64,000 nt of DNA. Source: Agrostemma githago (lineage: Eukaryota; Streptophyta; Magnoliopsida; Caryophyllales; Caryophyllaceae). The notes under the pieces were generated by a model, which saw nothing but the letters and a program-made list of their open reading frames with translations, made no database searches and had not been told where the DNA came from. The stretch spans positions 38,290,878 through 38,354,877 of the forward strand of contig OY288243.1 in the NCBI GenBank assembly GCA_958450325.1. Reading direction: 5' to 3'. Every line of letters begins with the position of its first letter. Position 1 is the stretch's first letter. The position numbers and the translations under genes were made by a program. Positions 21,764 through 32,706 of the stretch are shown in pieces.

Positions 21764-22255
21764 TGTCGGATTAGGGTAATTAGAGTTATACTAACAATCT
21801 AATTATGGTAATTAGAGTTATGGAAATAACCTAATTCTACTTTCTCATCTCCTATATAAGGAGGTTCATATGATGAACCAATATATGGAATAAAGAGTAT
21901 TGACTCATAATATATTTTCTTCTTATAAAGAGTTATAAGAGAGATCTATAGAGAAGTTGTGAGACGGTCTCACGTACCTTTATACTAGCATATACGTCGC
22001 AATTTCGTACCAGTGTGGATACCAAAGGAGGCATCACGTTTGGGATGTTTTATTCTGTTCGTGGGAATTATTTATTCTGTCCCTGGAGTATATTTTTTAT
22101 TCTGTCCGTGGAGATTATATATATTTCTGGGTTTTTTATACTTCTTATTATTACACTGTTTCGCTGCAAATAAGGTATAATTGTTATCCCTCTACTTTTG
22201 CCTTTTTGGTTAATACTCGTAACAGGTCCTTGGGTTTAAGGGTTGTAACCCTACA
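21764..22255 (+). repeat. 5' LTR of a Copia-type element
   Basis: Ends AACCCTACA one base before a classic initiator-tRNA-Met primer site at 22257. The start TGTCGG at 21764 pairs with the end CCTACA as a short inverted repeat. A TATA box (CTATATAAGG, 21852-21861) and a GTGAGACGGTCTCAC palindrome (21959-21973) lie inside. The left boundary could be further upstream. Confidence 0.5.
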
Positions 22256-22256
22256 A

Positions 22257-22268
22257 TGGTATCAGAGC
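22257..22268 (+). other. Primer binding site, tRNA-iMet
   Basis: TGGTATCAGAGC is the standard complement of the 3' end of initiator tRNA-Met used by most plant Copia elements. It is one base after the LTR end. Confidence 0.85.
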
Positions 22269-25200
22269 CTCTGTTATGTAGTATTAATCAGATCGACTTG
22301 AATCTATGTCAACCACCGTATTAATTTGATTATATCTTCCGACGTACGAGAACTGTTCTCGGTATTATGCTTCATACAAGACCCGTGGTTCACATTTTTT
22401 TACGCATGCCTTTATATATGATTTAGGTTGTGTGTAATTATTGCTAATGATTATTTGATGATTTTTGATAATTATCCATTAATCTTTACCGCTTTACTTG
22501 CTTACGTATTAGAGAAGTGTTCTCGGGGGTAAGATTTCAACCTTTGCGTTTTCTAGCAAAACGAATACGGTATATATCTCTGGCAATTGGTATACTCTAA
22601 AATAATTTTGACATATGGATGTTTCTTTTATTTAGTTTTAATCTTTGTTCATGCGAAATATGTAGCTAGTCCATTAGGTTTTATCATAATTTGTGAATTT
22701 AATTGTTAAATTCTAAAATTGATCTTTAAATTTAAATTAAGATCTAATATGGATTATTTTTTAATTTAATTTACCCTAAATTGACCCACTATTATCCTCA
22801 ATTTCCTTGTTGACGATGAGACTAATTAGATTAGTCAAGATTCGAATTTATCGTTGACGATGAGACCTAATATGATTAGGACAAGACTCGTTTTAATTTT
22901 TGTGGAGATGGAACGAAACGAGGACGACACTAGTATGACTCGGTGGGAACAAGTGTGACTCGGTGGGTACGGGTGTGTCCCGGTTGGAACGGGATGACCC
23001 GGATGCACAGGTTTGACCAAGACGACACAATATTTACTCGGACGACATGGTATCGGGTCGGGTGACGCTTTTAAGAAAAGTCATTTTCTTGCGCTTGTGT
23101 GCGGATTATGAATTAAACATGAATTATACTTTTATTTTTCCGAATCAATAAAAAATTAGTTTTCTAAATCGGTAAATAATGTTATGCACTTTAATTGTCA
23201 TATTATTAAATAGATCGAAAAAGGAGTTTCTCGAGTCTTATTTGATTTTGATGAATTGTTCATCTATATAAAAATTATAAGTTGCAGATCGATTGTGAAT
23301 CGAATTTTGTATATCCGTTCAATTTTCCCGGGTGGGGAATTGTTCCTCATAGTTGGAAAAATGAAAGATATTGGTGAAATTGTTCAAACCAAATATCAAT
23401 TATAAATTGTAATATGATTATGAATCAGAATATGGGATCTTTTAACTTTTTTTATGCGCAGATCACTAATAACAATTGAATAATTATATCATACGATGCA
23501 TAAATTTTATTGTTTAGACTTGTGACTTGTGTGCTTAGAACTAATAGGTCGCCTTGTAAGTTGACCTAGCAACATGTTTAGGACCCATAAAGCATTAAAT
23601 TCCTCGCACAAATATTAAGTATTGCCTTTCCAGAATTGACCACTACAACAATTTCATACCATTGGTTGAAGTGACTGCCTAAGCGGTGCTTTTTCGATGT
23701 GTGTGGACTGAGTAGGTAGGTAACGGTTACCCACAAGTTTAGTCTGGTTTGTTTAACATTGCTATCAAGTCGGACTTGGGCCGGCTTTGAGGCAAATAGT
23801 TGGTGTCATATGATGACTAATTCCGACCAACGAAGAATTACATATTGATGTAATTGACAATGTTGTTGTCTACCTTTTACTTTTGGAGCTTGAGCAGTGA
23901 GGCCAAGTTCACTTGAGCGACAAAAGGTTTAGGATCTTGGAATATTATGCAAACTTGAGGGTAGTTTTCATGATTTTATCTTAAAATTGTTTAAGATTAT
24001 TAATATTAATTATCGTTTTACTTTGCATATAATTGTAGTTGTTATTTAATCACCATTATCACATTTACAAAAGATGAGTTTCAATAGTTCAACCTCGTCG
24101 ATTGGTATCTTGAGAACTGTTCTCAAAATTAGAGATATGGATTTTGTCCTTGTGAAGAATAATTTCGACAAATTATAACCAGTGCTAATGTACCGTATGG
24201 ACTGTATAATTAGAGTCATGGAGATGACTATTATAAGTACCAAAATCAATTGTTTCAATAAAGGGAATTGTTCCCATTAAGTGAGAAAATGTTGAAGATG
24301 GTCTAATTAATCCATATCATACGATGACGTCATTATATTGATAATCAGAAAATTTTGGATGCCTCTTTCTAAAGAATTAGGAATTGAAATCGTTTCAATT
24401 AGTCCTAAGTTTAGGTCACTTTATTATGAATAAACATGTGACTTAATAAGGTTTCTCACCTTTTAGCATGAGATGTTAAAATACGATTGAACATTGTATC
24501 AAGAAGGCAAATAATACTAATGTTCTATGAGTTCATTAAGAAAATTGCTTAAGATAATGATTAATGAATGTAAGACGTTGGTTAAAGTAAGTGAAGCACA
24601 ATCGTTGTCATACCCAAACTTGTTGCCAAATTTAGATTAGGTACGATTTTATTTGTCATTAATGTAATGACAAATATATATGACATTGGTAGATAGTTTC
24701 TAGAAATGTCTAGAAAATCTGCAAATCAATTATTGAAGTATTACTTCTGGTGTATGTTACTAGAGTAATTGTTACTTTCATTCTACTGTTTTGGTATAGG
24801 ATATCAAATGCAACTATTACATTGTGGATGTGATGGCTCAAAGAGGGTAGAATAATGGTATATAAGTGAAGTGTTTTATGATGAAATGGACAAATGTTGT
24901 TGTTTCATATATAAAAGGAAAATCACTTAATTTTACCATAAAGCTGAATACTGGAATTGAATAATTGTTATTCTTGTACTAGTCATAAGCAAGAATATTG
25001 ATTCTGTTTCGTGTATGGACATGAAAAGTTTTAATAAAAGTAGAACAATTGTTGCTCTATATTTTGCAAGAGTATGAGGTACAATAAGGCTAACATGATT
25101 GTTGAGCTCTACATTCCTAGTACTGAATGCTTTTATTTGTAACATAACAACCAAAAGGTCTAGTCCCTCGACTCAAGTTTTACCTATTATGACATTGTTC

Positions 25201-25356
25201 TTAATCCATGAGACAAGAAACATAAGAATAAGTTTCATACTGATGAAATTACAAACCTTATTGATAAGGATCAACTAAGGTAAATGAATTTTGTTTAGAT
25301 AGATAAATGACATTAGAAGTGTCTCCTATTATTTGTAGTGGGGGGATACTTAGACT
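22269..25356 (+). mobile_element. Non-coding internal region of a Copia-type element
   Basis: About 3.1 kb after the primer site with no gag, protease, integrase or RT motif in any frame. It is AT-rich with small ORFs only. A G-rich run, GTAGTGGGGGG (25335-25345), looks like a polypurine tract, and TGTTGGATTAC at 25357 could be the start of a 3' LTR. This is then cut at 25420 by the gypsy LTR. A large non-autonomous (LARD-like) element or a heavily decayed copy would fit. Confidence 0.45.
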
Positions 25357-26226
25357 TGTTGGATTACACATATACAGATACATGTGAGTTTCACTAGTGG
25401 TGTTGCAAAAATGGGTAACTGTGGACATGAAATAGGTCCACCCTGACGCGGCCACGCGCGGGTTTGGGGAGGTGAATGAATCTCGTGGTAAGATTGATCT
25501 CGGGTCGAAATTTAAATCAAAGTTGGAGTCGCCACCGAATTTTATGGGAATTCGGACCTGTTCGAACTCACTCCACACTTAGGCATTTTGTATACAAAAC
25601 ACAGCCCGCTTTTAGTGCTAGAGCTTTTGAGTTCGTCCCTTTGCATTACGATACTGACGCCGAGTTATCGGATATCGTGCATCGAATGACTCTCGCGCGC
25701 CAATGGTTTCGGACATCTGGAAACCATGGTTCTGAGTAAGAGGTGAGGGTACGTGTTGGGAAGCCCACAATGGACACCCAACCCCGCCCGCTCTTTAGCA
25801 GCCTCTACTAAGATATCGTCCGTGTTCGTGTACGCGCGTTAGTAAAATGACTAAATGTTATGCAAACAATGTTTTCGGATAAACATGCGAATTATGTGTG
25901 AGCTACGTCATTTTAATGCATCAAAGCTAGAGTCGAAATTATTTAGCATGTGAGGTTCATTTATAAAACGATAAACATCAAAAATAAATAAAACTCGTAA
26001 ATAGATACAACATACACGGGCGGAAATACAACCCGGACAAAACAAAAAACGAGAAAAAAAAAAATTGATACGTAACTAAATTAAATGACTAAAGATGATG
26101 AGACGATTCATATTTTTGGAAAAAGGAGACACGTGATGGCCTTAACACGTGACGACCAAAGTCGTAATAAAAAAGACGAGGCTCGGACGATGTTTGAAGC
26201 TCTCGGTTTTTGAATAAAGAAGTCCA

Positions 26227-26414
26227 CTTGATCGAGTCATGGCAGAGATTCGACCGAGTGGCCTTCTAAAAGGCTCTCTGCCCATTTTTTGGGGTGCTAC
26301 TCGATTGAGTTGCCTATGGCACTCGATCGAGTGCCCCCTGTACGAGTTACAGCTCGTTTCGAAAAAGTTTACCGTTTCGTTTTTATTTTTTCAAAATCGA
26401 TGGTCGACCGAGTT
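26227..26414. repeat. CACTCGATCGAGTG palindromes in the LTR (transcribed part)
   Basis: Perfect copy at about 26321-26334 and diverged copies near 26229, 26252, 26300 and 26403. They lie downstream of the TATA box in minus sense, so they would be in the transcript. Confidence 0.7.
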
Positions 26415-26908
26415 ACGTAAAAATGTTACATAATTTGAACTCAACTTGGTTTACGGTGCATATAATCATACGTTATATGATTATAAGACCGTCATCGGAA
26501 TTTTATAAAAAGCGTTATAGGATCGATAAAAATTTGATTAAGACGGAATTATCTCCCTCCGCGTCACGAGACCGTACCGATACTAATCCTTACGGATTAT
26601 GTGGTGTTCAATTTTCGCGTCAACGGGTTCCGCATTAATCCGGAAAATGGCATCGAACACGTTCAACTACATTCGACCACGATCGCGTTACGCCCTTAAG
26701 TGCTTGGGGCGATGCTCCTCGAAAGGGTGCCCCCTCCGTCGCGACTTGTAATGGGTTTAAATGGACTTGGAGTGGTTTGTTGTAGTCAAACGTGTTCAAT
26801 CCGAAAATTTTATTATTATATAAATATACGCCGTATTAAATATAAATAACGAAAAAATAAAATGCGATGAAAATGTTAGTGTTAGTATGCTAATAATAAT
26901 ATATAGTA

Positions 26909-26923
26909 CAGTATATATATATA

Positions 26924-26985
<62 letters not shown>
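26909..26985. repeat. (TA)n microsatellite
   Basis: About 65 bases of nearly pure TA followed by a short CA run. Confidence 0.9.
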
Positions 26986-27503
26986 GTAACGAGATAGAGA
27001 GGAAGAGAAAAGGGAGAAAATGGGTTGATGACACCCTCAACCTACATGCTTAAAATGGTCTCGGAAACGGACTCGTAATAGCGACGGGAGCACGGGGGTA
27101 TCGATGATGTAAGTAGAGGTATGGTGTGTGTATGTATGGAGATGGTTTGTCGGTTTTTTGAGGGATAAAGGCTCGGTTTTTTGCTTAGGATTGCTTAGGG
27201 CAATATGTATTGTGTAGTGTAAGGCTTTTGGTTGAAAATGTAGGGTTTTTGATATAGCTGTTCATGGGACGTACCGCCCGATTGGCCCGTCCCGTTCGGC
27301 CCGAATTTTTAGCGGGCTTGGACACAACATTTTCAAAAATATACAAAGGCCCGGCCCGCAAACCCGTCCCAAACCCGCTAACCCGCTTGTCCGTGGGCCA
27401 AAATTGTACACTTAACCCGGCCCGTGTTCGGTCCGAACCCGCAAATGATCACCTCTAGTTTTTGATCATCAAAAATCTAATTTATGAAGAGTGTAAGGGG
27501 GGT

Positions 27504-27513
27504 ATTTATATAG
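27504..27513 (-). promoter_or_regulatory. TATA box of the 3' LTR
   Basis: Minus-strand TATATAAATA. Palindromic repeats begin about 20 bp upstream (minus sense) at 27536-27650. Confidence 0.6.
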
Positions 27514-27535
27514 TATACCCCTTGACCTAGGGTCA

Positions 27536-27648
27536 CGCGATCGAGTGGCCCTAGCGTACTCGATCGAGTGCCCTGAAAAAGAGGGTCTATTAGGTTTTTG
27601 TAGCTCCACTCGATCGAGTGAGGTCAATCCACTCGATCGAGTGGATCA
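27536..27648. repeat. CACTCGATCGAGTG palindromes upstream of the TATA box
   Basis: Four copies, perfect or nearly so, at about 27536, 27557, 27607 and 27630. The inverted LTR at 38826 has the same arrangement relative to its own TATA box. Confidence 0.8.
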
Positions 27649-28030
27649 GGTGGGTGAGCCATTTTAGGAAGGGGTTGACTTTTTTGAATTTTTGAAAAAT
27701 GTTGATTGGGCGCAAGTTTGTAGAAGCTCACCTGACTGGTTTTATGTGTCGGATTCGTCTTTGACAGGGTTTTGACCCGGTCGCTAAAAGACGGTTTTAT
27801 TTCCGGTATCGGTTTTGGCCCAAATTAGTCTCATTTTATTGCAAACGACCCACTGGACCTGGATTTGAGGACGGTTTTGAGAGATTTGTACTCCGCTAAA
27901 TACCCACGTCGGATATTATTGATTCTGAGTCCGTGTTCGAGCGTATTAAGTCACGTTTATGTTCGATCATCATCGGGTGTTTTGTCGGGAACTGCCATAG
28001 ACACTAGCAGGCAAAATACGGGTGTCAACA

Positions 28031-28045
28031 GAGCCCCCACTCTGG
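28031..28045 (-). other. Polypurine tract
   Basis: Minus strand reads AGAGTGGGGGCTC directly before the LTR start TGTTGACACC. This is the expected plus-strand priming site of the element. The same sequence adjoins the LTR at 50140. Confidence 0.65.
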
Positions 28046-28603
28046 CTGAGGCTTGGACAAGGCAAAAGTCAGAGTATATACCAGGCCAATCGAGGATTAA
28101 GACCTGGCAGCCTTTCGGTCGGGTCGTTTATAGTCTATTAGACTCGCGTGAAGGGCTCGCCAGCCATAAGCAGAGGGTCATACCTGTCCTGATAATGATA
28201 GCTCCGTGGGGAGTAAATGAGCTGCGTGGAAACTTGCTTCTGATGTCTTGGGTGTACATGTATGTTGACACATAACAACTTACATGTAACACATGGGCGA
28301 AACACCAACTCACGCTGGGGGAATAAAATATTGAGTTTTGAAAAGCAATTTTTTTGAAAAAAAGATCTAAATTTTTTTTTAGGAATGCTCGGGATGACTT
28401 GATTCCTATCCTGGATTCTAGTATGAAATCTAAGATTAGGCCTACGCGCGCAGGGTCCATGTCTGCTGAGGAGGCATGACAGTTAGGTATACAGTTAAGG
28501 TTTCCTATTATAAATGTAGGACTCTCGCTTCAACTTTCTGTATCCCAAATCAAACTCTTCTCTTCTCCACTTCTCAAAAATCTTTTAGATTCAAAAATAT
28601 GCT
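28046..28603 (+). promoter_or_regulatory. Promoter and leader of the antisense gene
   Basis: A TATA box (ATTATAAAT, about 28508-28516) lies some 90 bp before the ATG at 28604. It is followed by a pyrimidine-rich leader (CTCTTCTCTTCTCCACTTC), typical of plant genes. So the antisense ORF appears to have its own promoter, separate from the LTR. Confidence 0.5.
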
Positions 28604-30331
28604 ATGGGTATCGAGAATCTGACTGCGATGCTTCTGGCCTGGTCCCAATATTTTCGGGACGAGGAGAAAGTTCAACTGACCCAGATGGGAATTGCTGCCT
28701 TATTCCCACTTCAACGTCTCAGGGTCGACTCACACTTTTTGGATGCCTGTCTAGCATTTTGGGATACTACCCATCACGTTTTTGTGTTTCCGCGAGGAGA
28801 AGTGTGTCCTCTCCCTGAGGAGATTACAGCTGTGGGCGGCTGGTGCCCTAACGCTCGTCCTGCTATTCCTCCATTTTACCCCGATCCATGGAGGAGGTTG
28901 AGGGATTTCCTAGGTTTGTCTCATGCTGAGACAGATCGTATGGTACGGGGAAATTCCGTTTCCCTTTTTGACCTCGCTGACAAATTTATGAACCTCCAGG
29001 ACGTGAGGATTACTGCAGCTCATAGGCGTAGGGCTTTCGCCTTTTGCATGCAGCGCCGTTATGTTTTCGAGGGAAAGATGGAGGCTGACTCGTGCTTGGG
29101 TCAGATTAGGCTAATCGGGGTGGTTGACCAGATGAAGACTGGTCACAGCGCAGCTTGGCTAGCGACGGGCGAAATCGTCATGGGTCTCGATGCTTGGAGA
29201 CTAGACCCAGACCATCAGCTGACGGGGAGCGTTCGTCTTTTGCAAGTATACATCTCACGTTTTTTTTTTCAAAGAGAAAATTCTGATGTACGTGAGTCAC
29301 TCGATCGAGTGGACCCGTCACTCGATCGAGTGACCTCGAGGAAAGGAGTCTGCCCATTTTCAGAGGGGCTACTCGATCGAGTCAGCTGCAGTACTTGATC
29401 GAGTGGCCTCTAGCGAACCACGCCTTGCTTACAAAAATTTGTATATTTCCCCTTTTCAGATTTGGCTATCTGAATGTCTATCAATCATAGAGTCTCCTCC
29501 GAGTATACCTAATTACCGCAGCAGTCAAATGTGCTCTAGGAGGCGACGGATAAGCTCGACTCATTATGTGAACCGGGCTTATTGGGACGAGGAGGTGGTA
29601 TTTCATGGTGGTCCCATGATTAGGTGGACCGTCGCTTGGTGGTTTCTTTCGAAGCTGACGGGACTGGCCAAGAGGGACCAAGCCCGCTACCTGGTGATCC
29701 TCTCGCGTGACTGGACTGTTCATATTAATCCGGACCGCATCCTGAGGCAGTTTGGTTCGTTTCAGCGGATCCCAGAAACTGAGGCTATCATTAGCGTTTC
29801 GCTTCAATTGATGGATGCTATGTGCGATACGTGGCTACAAAGGTGGTTTACCCGTCCCACGTGGACTATTCCTAACCCCTGCCAATCCGCTTGGGTTTCG
29901 GAAGCATATCGGAAGTGGACATTCGAGGAGTAAGAAAAGGCTCCCAAAGCTTTGAAGGTCGACGAGGCCTTCGAATTGGTCCGTCGGGAGACGGTGAAGG
30001 ACAACAGGGGTTTCTTCGACGAAGGAGAGACTCCTGCTACTCTAGTCCGATTAAAATCGGATCTTAAGTCACAAACTAAGACTCGAGCTAAGGATGCCGG
30101 TGCTAGAAGCGTGCGGGGCGGGTAAGCCCCCAGACCGACTTGGAGAGACGGCTCGGGCCAAGACTGGCGGCCCGAGACAAACTAGGCCCGCGTGACCGGC
30201 TGCTTGAACCTGTGAGGGCCCGACTTGGGTCAATTGAGGTGATCGAGGACTCAAGTTCAAAGAAACGAGTCCGGGCTAAGGAGGTTCCCGTGGTGATTCG
30301 GGAGCCCTCCCCTCCACGTCGTCACCAGTAG
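28604..30331 (+). pseudogene. Antisense extra ORF (aORF) of the Tat-like element
   Basis: Exon 1 is 28604-29245 (214 codons) and exon 2 starts at 29460; splicing in phase 0 joins GSVRLLQ to IWLSECLSII. The protein begins MGIENLTAMLLAWSQYF. It contains FWDTTHHVFVFPRGEVCPLPEEI, PWRRLRDFLGL, RRRAFAFCMQRRYVFEG and WLATGEIVMGLDAWR. This resembles a plant retrotransposon-associated family (DUF7745/plant-mobile-domain-like, from memory). A stop at 29931 looks premature, because the same frame continues with charged, gene-like sequence to 30122. The basic tail SKKRVRAKEVPVVIREPSPPRR is in another frame (to 30331), so a frameshift is also present. Tat-lineage elements often carry such extra ORFs of unknown function. 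Confidence 0.65.
29246..29459 (+). other. Intron of the antisense gene, filled with palindromes
   Basis: Donor CAA|GTATAC and acceptor CCCCTTTTCAG|ATT (214 nt). It contains four copies of CACTCGATCGAGTG (two perfect, two diverged, at about 29298-29402). In the unspliced frame one diverged copy supplies a TGA stop at 29396. Confidence 0.65.
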
Positions 30332-30383
30332 ACGGCCAAAGAGGCCAAGGACAAAGGAAAGGGCAAGATGCCCAAAATTATTA

Positions 30384-30474
30384 CTCCCTCCGATTTTAAA
30401 TTATTGCCCCATTTGGGTAATATATGTGAGGAGTATTATATTGAAATGGGGCAATAATTTAAAACCGGAGGGAG
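30384..30474. mobile_element. Stowaway-like MITE (91 bp)
   Basis: CTCCCTCCGATTTTAAATTA at one end and its near-perfect reverse complement at the other, with TA on both sides (30382-30383, 30475-30476). The stem covers almost the whole element. It inserted just after the antisense gene. Confidence 0.85.
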
Positions 30475-30574
30475 TATTATTATTTATTTTGGAGTGTCGT
30501 GTGCTTTATTTTTTTTGAATTTTAATTTTTTGCATTTGTAATTTCCCGAGTTTATCAGGGTTTTTTTAGTAATT

Positions 30575-30580
30575 AATAAA
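30575..30580 (+). terminator. Polyadenylation signal of the antisense gene
   Basis: AATAAA about 245 bp after the last coding frame of the antisense gene, followed by T-rich sequence. Confidence 0.35.
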
Positions 30581-30836
30581 GGAAGCTCATTATTAAACCG
30601 TTTCTGTCTTTTTTTTATTGGATTGGTTGTGCCCTTTTGAGGGGGTGCCTACGTATCCACAATTAGCAGAATCGAACCAAACGTAGTTCAGGCTTTTGTA
30701 AATTTGCATTCTCGAAATACACCAAGACCATTAGTTCAAGATGTTTGCGACAGTAGAATATATAATTCTAGCTTATTGACTTGCTTTTTGTAAAAAAATT
30801 ATTTTGACAAACTTTGCTAATGACATTGAGAAAAGG

Positions 30837-32706
30837 CTAAGAGTAGTAACGCTTCAGCTGGTCCAGGTTGGTCGGGTTGGCGAACTCATTCCCGTCCTGA
30901 TTTGTCACCATCACTGCTCCTCCTGATAGGATCTTTTTTACCAAATATGGCCCGGCCAAATTAGGTTTGAATTTTTCCCTCGGGTCAACTGGTAATAAAG
31001 CTCGAACAGACTTAAGGAATAGATCTTCTTCCCTAATGTTCCTGGGCATTACTCTTTTGTTGAAGGCCTGCTGGATCCTTTTCTGGTAAATTAAAATATT
31101 GTTGAGGGCGCGATCTCGTCGTTTGTCTAATAGAACTAACGAGTCATATCGTGCTCGGACCCAATCAGCTTCAGGTACTTCACTTTCTAGCAGGATTCTA
31201 AGGGACGGTACCTCCAACTCGACTGGCTGGACTGCCTCCATCCCGTATGTTAGGTAATACGGCGTCGCACCAATTGCGGTGCGGATTGACGTCCGATATA
31301 TCCCCATAAATCAAAAAGTATTTTATCGGGCCAATCCTGGTAATTATCAGCCATCTTTTTGAGTATGGTGACCATTATTTTATTGGCCGCCTCTACCGCT
31401 CCATTCGTTTGGGGACGGTAAGGCGAAGACGTACGCCTTTGAATTTTATACTTGGTTAACAGAGCTGCCGTTTCGGCTTGAAAATGACTCCCATGATCAC
31501 TGATAAATTCGTGCGGGATCCCGTACCGACATATTATCCTGTTTTGGATAAACTTGGCAACATGCTTACCATTGAGAATGCCGTAGGATTCAGCTTCGAC
31601 CCATTTGGTGAAATAGTCGATAGCTACTAAAATGAAGCAGTGTCCGCCGGTACCAGAGGGATTTATTTTCCCGATTATGTCGATACCCCATGTCGAGAAT
31701 GGCCAGGGTGACGTCATGGTATATAGCAAAGATGACAGCATATGCTACACATTGGCGAGATTTGACAGTTATGACAATGTTTGACAGATAACTGGCAGTT
31801 GGTCTCCATATTGTTCCAGTAGTATCCGAGTGTCATAATTTTTCGGACTAGCATCTGGGCATTCATATGGGAACCACACTCACCATCATGTACTTCGGCC
31901 ATATCCTTTTCAGCTTTAAACTTATCGACACAAAGGAGAAGAGCCCACTGTGTTGTTTTTTTGTACAGTTGCCCGTCGTCGGTGCGGACAAATTGGGTCG
32001 CCAGCCTTCGTAAGGCTTTCTTGGTTCGACTGTTGGTCCCGGGAGGATATTCCCCGGTCTTCAGGTAGGTTAGTATGGCTTGATACCATGACTCGGGATC
32101 AGTTATCTCAATATCGTCAATGTCGTGAATGTATGCCGGCTCGGACCGTCTTTCGACACAAATTGGCATACTAGCCACGTGGTCGAGAATATTAAGCAAA
32201 GATGCCAATTTTGAGAGTGCATCTACAAACTGATTTTCTTCCCAAGGCAAGTATATATACTCCACCTTTTGGAATTGTTTCTCGAGATCCCTTACTCATG
32301 CCTGGTAGGCCACCAGATTAGCGTTCCGAGTTTTCCATTTTTGAAGCGCTTGATTAATAACTAAGGACGAATCGCCATGTACCCGGAGGTTTGTGACCCC
32401 CAAATCGGCGGCGGCTTGTGGCCCGTGGATACATGCTTCATACTCGGCTGCGTTATTAGTAACATCAAAGTCAAGTTTGATGGACACGGGAGTGTGTTCT
32501 CCTTTTGGCGATATTAAAAGAATCCCGACTCCGAACCCTCGGAAATTGGATGCCCCGTCGAAGTATAGATCCCATGTTTCTATGTCGGTATGGAAAATAT
32601 CTTCATCTGGGAAGGACCAGGTGTCGGTGTGTCCTTCTTCCATTACGGGACTATTGGCAAGGAATTCAGCTACTACTCGACCCTTAATAGGTTTTAACGG
32701 TTCCAT
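30837..32706 (-). pseudogene. RNase H and integrase of the Tat-like element
   Basis: The RNase H block (32706-32296) reads LYFDGASNFRGFGVGILL, TNNAAEYEACIHG and VHGDSSLVINQ. It is followed after a TGA (about 32293-32295) by QFQKVEYIYLPWEENQFVDALS. The integrase zinc finger (HDGECGSH...KHCHNCQ, about 31880-31780) precedes the catalytic core with WGIDIIGKI, FISDHGSHF and NGAVEAANK, which hold the D, D and E residues. The C-terminal segment ends VKKILSGGAVMVTNQDG...LKRYYS at 30837. Frames change near 31740 (between zinc finger and core) and near 31300 (after WPDKILFDLWGY). It would normally process RNA-DNA hybrids and insert the cDNA, but this copy cannot. Confidence 0.8.

Larger units (their letters stand above)
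25420..28030 (-). repeat. 3' LTR of the Tat-like element
   Basis: TG at 25420 (TGTGGACATG) and CA at 28030 (GGTGTCAACA). Bases 25420-25927 match the 5' LTR piece 38318-38825 closely. In minus sense it starts TGTTGACACCCG. It has a TATA box at 27504-27513, palindrome clusters on both sides of it, and a (TA)n tract at 26909-26985. Length is 2611 bp. Confidence 0.8.
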
